This document shows positions 60,836 through 64,000 of a DNA stretch of 64,000 bases, in pieces. The number at the start of each line of letters is the position of its first letter. Positions within the stretch are counted from its first letter, which is position 1. Position numbers and translations under genes: made by a program. The notes beneath the pieces were generated by a model. It did no database searches and was not told the origin of the DNA. It saw only the letters and a program-made list of their open reading frames with translations. The DNA lies in contig CAMHNO010000001.1 of the NCBI GenBank assembly GCA_946186575.1, positions 1 through 64,000 of the forward strand, given 5' to 3'. This DNA is from an uncultured Prevotellaceae bacterium. Lineage in GTDB: Bacteria; Bacteroidota; Bacteroidia; Bacteroidales; Muribaculaceae.

Positions 60836-61354
60836 TCATCTTGGGTCCAAGTACAAACCTGCCTTGTCAACTATACTTTGTAAAACAGTATTATCTAATG
60901 AGCATAAAACACGCAAATAATAATCATATCCGAATTCGATTTTCAGCTTATGCTCATTATTACTTAGTTCTAAATAAGCAAATTCTCTTAAACATAATCT
61001 AATAACACATGACATTTGCTCATAAGAAATCCGATTATTCTCTTTTAAAAGAGATAATGATTGTAACAATGGTGAGTCAATATCATAGAATTTCGAAGAT
61101 TTAATATGTTCGATAATATCATCTTTGTTGATCTCCAAATAATTTATAGTCAAATATTTGCTTTCTGTGGCACTCATAATTGAAAGCACAGCATCAATGT
61201 ATTGTTGTTCAACCTTCAGATAATCATCGAGTGTAAAAACCTTGCCATTGTAGCATTTCCCAATATCACTTCTGCTAGTCCACTCGTCTATTTTATAGGC
61301 ACCATTATTATCATAATTTTTTGGACTGTATTTTACAATTTCGTGCCAATCCAT
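60836..61354 (-). CDS. Cytoplasmic protein of unknown function
   Basis: A 172-residue protein without a signal peptide, AT-rich and mostly helical (MDWHEIVKYSPKNYDNNGAYK...). It has the size and composition of immunity or orphan accessory proteins, but no family is recognised and no toxin gene is adjacent, so this stays a speculation. Its promoter block at 61394-61437 is a near copy of that before lipoprotein C. Confidence 0.72.
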   Translation of the reverse strand: MDWHEIVKYSPKNYDNNGAYKIDEWTSRSDIGKCYNGKVFTLDDYLKVEQQYIDAVLSIMSATESKYLTINYLEINKDDIIEHIKSSKFYDIDSPLLQSLSLLKENNRISYEQMSCVIRLCLREFAYLELSNNEHKLKIEFGYDYYLRVLCSLDNTVLQSIVDKAGLYLDPR

Positions 61355-61393
61355 AATGTGTTCAAGTTATTTTAATTTATTGAATATCAATAT

Positions 61394-61437
61394 AATCTGT
61401 TTTCTCCCATCCGCAAAGATAGCGATTATTTCGTTAA
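61394..61437 (-). promoter_or_regulatory. Duplicated promoter block, copy D
   Basis: Contains the minus-strand -7 element TATCTTTG (61414-61421). The block matches 62394-62436 at nearly all positions with one single-base indel. Confidence 0.65.
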
Positions 61438-61457
61438 ATATGAACTATTAATGCTCA

Positions 61458-61916
61458 TCAGTTCTTATTAAAGTGTTGTTTTATATAAGGAGGGACACTG
61501 TCTAAATCATGTTTCTTAAAGAATTCTTTTTCACCATCAAACTTGTAACGAAAGAGGGCTATACTATCTCCTTCTTCAGTTAAAAACTGTATTATATCAT
61601 CTGGTTTGTTTTGTCGTCTATATACAATGAATGAATAAGATTTATCTAGTGTTAGACTATCTTCTTCCAACAATTGCTTATCTCTAAAATAATAAAATTT
61701 ATCATTAGATATAACTATAAAACAATCATCATAGGGTAGTCTATCACTACGCATAATGTGTATACACTTATATTCTTTCCATACCTGCCAGCATTCTTTG
61801 ACAGAATCATAATCTTCATTAAGGGAAATTGATGTTCCTTTTGCCGTGCCACCGCATAGAAGCAACAAGCCCAAACAAGCTATTGCAAGAATTATATGTA
61901 ATCTTAGTTTTGCCAT
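61458..61916 (-). CDS. Small lipoprotein B (shared leader, unique body)
   Basis: A 152-residue lipoprotein with the signal MAKLRLHIILAIACLGLLL followed by LCGG (Cys21). The mature part is Tyr/Phe/Asp-rich (FIVISNDKFYYFRDKQLLEED) and unrelated to A and C by eye. It begins 25 bp after lipoprotein C and is probably cotranscribed with it. Function unknown. Confidence 0.78.
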   Translation of the reverse strand: MAKLRLHIILAIACLGLLLLCGGTAKGTSISLNEDYDSVKECWQVWKEYKCIHIMRSDRLPYDDCFIVISNDKFYYFRDKQLLEEDSLTLDKSYSFIVYRRQNKPDDIIQFLTEEGDSIALFRYKFDGEKEFFKKHDLDSVPPYIKQHFNKN

Positions 61917-61920
61917 AATT
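61859..61920 (-). repeat. Leader/signal-peptide cassette, copy B
   Basis: 62 nt, identical to copy A. Confidence 0.92.
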
Positions 61921-61941
61921 CAATCTGTTTTTATTATAGTT

Positions 61942-62388
61942 TCAAGGCTGGCTGTCATATTCATCCTTAGTGATAGGTTTAAGTATAATATCTTCAGGAA
62001 AATCTGAGATGCCATGTGGATAAATATGTTGCTTATAAACAAGCGTGTTTTCCTTAATTTCAAAAATCATTTCGTCTTCATAAAGCCATCCTTCTGCCCA
62101 TCTTTCAAATGATGGTTTTATGTCAAACACCATGATAACTCTGTCTTTTTTTAATTTCCAATGACCTATTCCTTGCCAATGGACATCCAAAGCAATAGAT
62201 TCATATTTAAATGTATTATCCTTAGTATTAAGTTTAACTTTTATAAAAGAGCGATTTTTGTATAAAAAACACAATTCTTCACCTTGATTATAGTTTTGTA
62301 AAAACGTCTTTTGCGAACCACAAGAGCATAGAAGCAACAAGCCCAAACAAGCTATTGCAAGAATAATCTGTAATCTCAGTTTTGCCAT
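61942..62388 (-). CDS. Small lipoprotein C (shared leader, unique body)
   Basis: A 148-residue lipoprotein: MAKLRLQIILAIACLGLLL then LCSC (Cys21 or Cys23). The mature part contains VHWQGIGHWKLKKDRVIMVFD, a beta-rich small-lipoprotein look, and is unlike A and B. It is the first gene after promoter block C (-7 at 62414-62421), with a leader of about 20 nt. Confidence 0.78.
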   Translation of the reverse strand: MAKLRLQIILAIACLGLLLLCSCGSQKTFLQNYNQGEELCFLYKNRSFIKVKLNTKDNTFKYESIALDVHWQGIGHWKLKKDRVIMVFDIKPSFERWAEGWLYEDEMIFEIKENTLVYKQHIYPHGISDFPEDIILKPITKDEYDSQP

Positions 62389-62392
62389 AATT
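62331..62392 (-). repeat. Leader/signal-peptide cassette, copy C
   Basis: 62 nt, 59 identical to copies A and B. Confidence 0.9.
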
Positions 62393-62393
62393 C

Positions 62394-62436
62394 AATCTGT
62401 TTTCTGCCATCGGCAAAGATAGCGGTTTTTCGTTAA
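62394..62436 (-). promoter_or_regulatory. Duplicated promoter block, copy C
   Basis: Minus-strand -7 element TATCTTTG at 62414-62421, exactly 1000 bp from its twin in block D. Confidence 0.65.
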
Positions 62437-62443
62437 CACTTAA

Positions 62444-63844
62444 TCATTTTTCTTGAACCTGGAGAAGAGGGAAAATAGATTTTAGCAATTCTTTTGTTAA
62501 ATGCACTGCGGTGCGTCCACCCGTGATTGTCTGATGTACTGTAGGAGCATATAATACATGGCCATTAATTTCAAAAGCCAAACGTTTGCCGATGTTTTGT
62601 TCAGTAACTTGTTCCCATTGTTTTTCATCATTTAACTTTAGGATGATGGAAAAAAGACCGGCTGAGTTTTTGTCAATCTCAACGCTTTCGATTACTCCAT
62701 TAGTTTTTATGAGGGGAGTGTTGTAATAACATAATGGCTCAAATGAATCCTTTGAATCCCATGGTTTGAGCCACATAGTTTTCACATTCTTTGGCAAATT
62801 TATCTTTTTGAACAATCTGTTAATCTTAGTAGTGTCGCTTGCCGAGAAATATCCTGTGCTACTATATAATTTTGACAACTCTCGATTATTGTTAATATAA
62901 GTCGCTAATTCTTCATGTGATAGAGCACTGTAAACTCTCACTTCACAATCTTTGGGTAACTTTTTTTTGCAGTCAAGTAAAAGCATCTCATCGTCATTCA
63001 AATCCCGCACTTCGGTCACAACCTTGGGTTCATCATCAACACCATCTTGGCCCTTGTTGATAGTGACATTTGCAATCTCATCGCATTGAGCGATTGAGAG
63101 TTTTCTTTCACAAAGTCCTGCGGCCGCCTTGCAACCATCAATGAAGTCGGCAGTATGGAATGAGAATGGCAACTGGGTAATTAGCGATGACGTCAAATAC
63201 TGCCCCAAGGCATAAGGGCTCATTTGAGTCAAAGAATCGGCCTCCGACATTATTATGCTTTCCAGCATAATTGCATATCCTGCAGCAAAAAAGCGACGGT
63301 CGGCAGGCATTATATCTTCTTCCATTCCATACTGGTCTTTGATGAACTCTTGAAGATTACACGTTAACGCCCTCATAATCCCATTTCGGGTATAATAAGT
63401 GCACCTTTGGTCTTGAGGTATTTTTAAGGGGTCTCCAATGCTTTTGAAATAGCCTCTAAAGCCTGTGGTATCTTGAGGTAGGACCAGCTCGCCACGAGCC
63501 ACCTTTCTCATTCCTGACAGAATGCACTCTAAGGGTATCTCATCTTTGTGTCCGCCATTTTCCCATGAATCAGAGAAAAAAACAGCTTGCAGAAGTCCTA
63601 TTGTTAAATTCAATTTACCTATCGAGTCTACAATAACTCCTTCGTAAGGAAGATTGGCATAAAAGCCTCGTTTGAGCTCATCAAACCCTGCACTGTCAAG
63701 TTCTATGCCTTGACTTTCGGGCGATGCCAAAAACCTGCGGATAATGCCATCGCCAAAGGCGTAAGAGACACTATCAAACGGTTCCTGAGCTGGACTGCAA
63801 AATGCAGTTATACTTAGAATTGTTATAAGTAAAATCTTTTTCAT
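62444..63844 (-). CDS. Secreted protein with FKBP-N-like and SecD P1-head-like regions
   Basis: A 466-residue protein with a signal peptide (residues 1-19, SPAQ). Two segments (VSYAFGDGIIRRFLA near residue 27 and MSPYALGQYLTSSLI near 208) resemble the helical N-terminal dimerisation region of FKBP-type isomerases, without a catalytic FKBP domain. The last 75 residues (SVEIDKNSAGLFSIILKLND, GKRLAFEINGHVLYAPTVHQ, TGGRTAVHL) match the P1 head of SecD/SecDF by pattern. No membrane helices are present, so it is not a translocase. The role is unknown; a periplasmic chaperone-like function is conceivable. Confidence 0.7.
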   Translation of the reverse strand: MKKILLITILSITAFCSPAQEPFDSVSYAFGDGIIRRFLASPESQGIELDSAGFDELKRGFYANLPYEGVIVDSIGKLNLTIGLLQAVFFSDSWENGGHKDEIPLECILSGMRKVARGELVLPQDTTGFRGYFKSIGDPLKIPQDQRCTYYTRNGIMRALTCNLQEFIKDQYGMEEDIMPADRRFFAAGYAIMLESIIMSEADSLTQMSPYALGQYLTSSLITQLPFSFHTADFIDGCKAAAGLCERKLSIAQCDEIANVTINKGQDGVDDEPKVVTEVRDLNDDEMLLLDCKKKLPKDCEVRVYSALSHEELATYINNNRELSKLYSSTGYFSASDTTKINRLFKKINLPKNVKTMWLKPWDSKDSFEPLCYYNTPLIKTNGVIESVEIDKNSAGLFSIILKLNDEKQWEQVTEQNIGKRLAFEINGHVLYAPTVHQTITGGRTAVHLTKELLKSIFPLLQVQEK

Positions 63845-63878
63845 TTTTTTCTTTGGAACAATAGTGCTGGTTTTAATG

Positions 63879-64000
63879 CTAAATGAAGTTCAGGAAATTG
63901 TCACGATTGATGGTTTCAAAAGTGGTGTCGGGATAGTTCTTGGCAAATGCCAATGGTGCTTTTGCTACCTTGCTTCCAGACTTCATCTCAAATGCTCTGA
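63879..64000 (-). CDS. 3' end of an unidentified gene (partial)
   Basis: The last 39-40 codons of a minus-strand frame that enters from the right edge and ends at TAG (63879-63881). The visible end reads KAPLAFAKNYPDTTFETIN and NFLNFI. Too short to identify; same strand as the secreted-protein cluster. Confidence 0.5.
   Translation of the reverse strand, partial: RAFEMKSGSKVAKAPLAFAKNYPDTTFETINRDNFLNFI

Noticed and set aside
60836..61354. Toxin-immunity assignment for the 172-residue protein
   Set aside because: No toxin, secretion-effector or known immunity motif lies next to it; only size and base composition suggest it.

Overview
The window reads as a chromosomal segment of a gut-type Bacteroidales bacterium (phylum Bacteroidota), plausibly Muribaculaceae or a Prevotella-like relative; the family is a guess. 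The evidence is consistent: promoters match the Bacteroidota form (-33 TTTG, -7 TAnnTTTG); Shine-Dalgarno sites are almost absent; sprA and gldH of the type IX secretion/gliding apparatus are present; FeoA and FeoB are fused; DUF5606, RicT and ribonuclease Y are present; and many small lipoproteins have Bacteroidota-style lipoboxes. I see no rRNA, tRNA, CRISPR array, prophage or intact insertion sequence.

Layout. 1-6 kb: 3' part of an S9 peptidase, a MerR regulator divergent from alaS, a DUF5606 gene and an NlpC/P60 lipoprotein. 6-9.2 kb: comEC and aroE on the minus strand, separated by a cluster of short hairpins. 9.3-14 kb: a GC-rich propeller-like secreted protein translationally coupled to a large secreted amidase that ends in a dockerin module. 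14-17.7 kb: a lipoprotein, an APC amino-acid permease and an alpha/beta hydrolase. 17.8-24.5 kb: a dTDP-sugar operon (rmlB, rmlA, two FdtA/QdtA-type ketoisomerase paralogues, a sugar aminotransferase, an MBOAT acyltransferase and an SGNH partner), followed by a lone umuC. 26-29.3 kb: a hydrolase and a flavodoxin/cyclophilin-like fusion lipoprotein, divergent from an AraC regulator. 29.4-33.1 kb: pheS, nth and a cca-ogt fusion. 33.1-39 kb: a minus-strand series, in transcription order a ZapB-like protein, zapA, a structured RNA candidate, rny, ricT, gldH, a HAD phosphatase, gtrA and a 20-residue-repeat protein. 39-47.3 kb: recQ, a sugar-phosphate transferase, a DUF349 protein, an M16 peptidase, a cyclophilin and a small unknown. 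47.6-56.9 kb: a secreted unknown, sprA (2.5 kaa) and ruvA. 57-60 kb: feoAB with operator-like palindromes and a possible small RNA upstream. 60-64 kb: an AT-rich accessory stretch of small secreted proteins and lipoproteins.

The most unusual points are these. (1) A single reading frame joins a CCA tRNA nucleotidyltransferase to an O6-alkylguanine-DNA alkyltransferase, downstream of and overlapping nth. (2) Three lipoprotein genes share a virtually identical 62-nt leader/signal-peptide cassette but have unrelated mature parts, and two neighbouring promoter blocks are also duplicated. (3) An ATAACTC heptad recurs directly in front of three unrelated start codons. (4) A pair of palindromic repeats sits upstream of rmlB and rmlA. 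(5) One of the two tandem ketoisomerase paralogues has lost an active-site histidine. (6) A peptidoglycan amidase carries a dockerin. (7) RNA candidates lie between zapA and rny and between ruvA and feoAB. Housekeeping functions rest on clear motifs; the functions of the small secreted proteins remain unknown.
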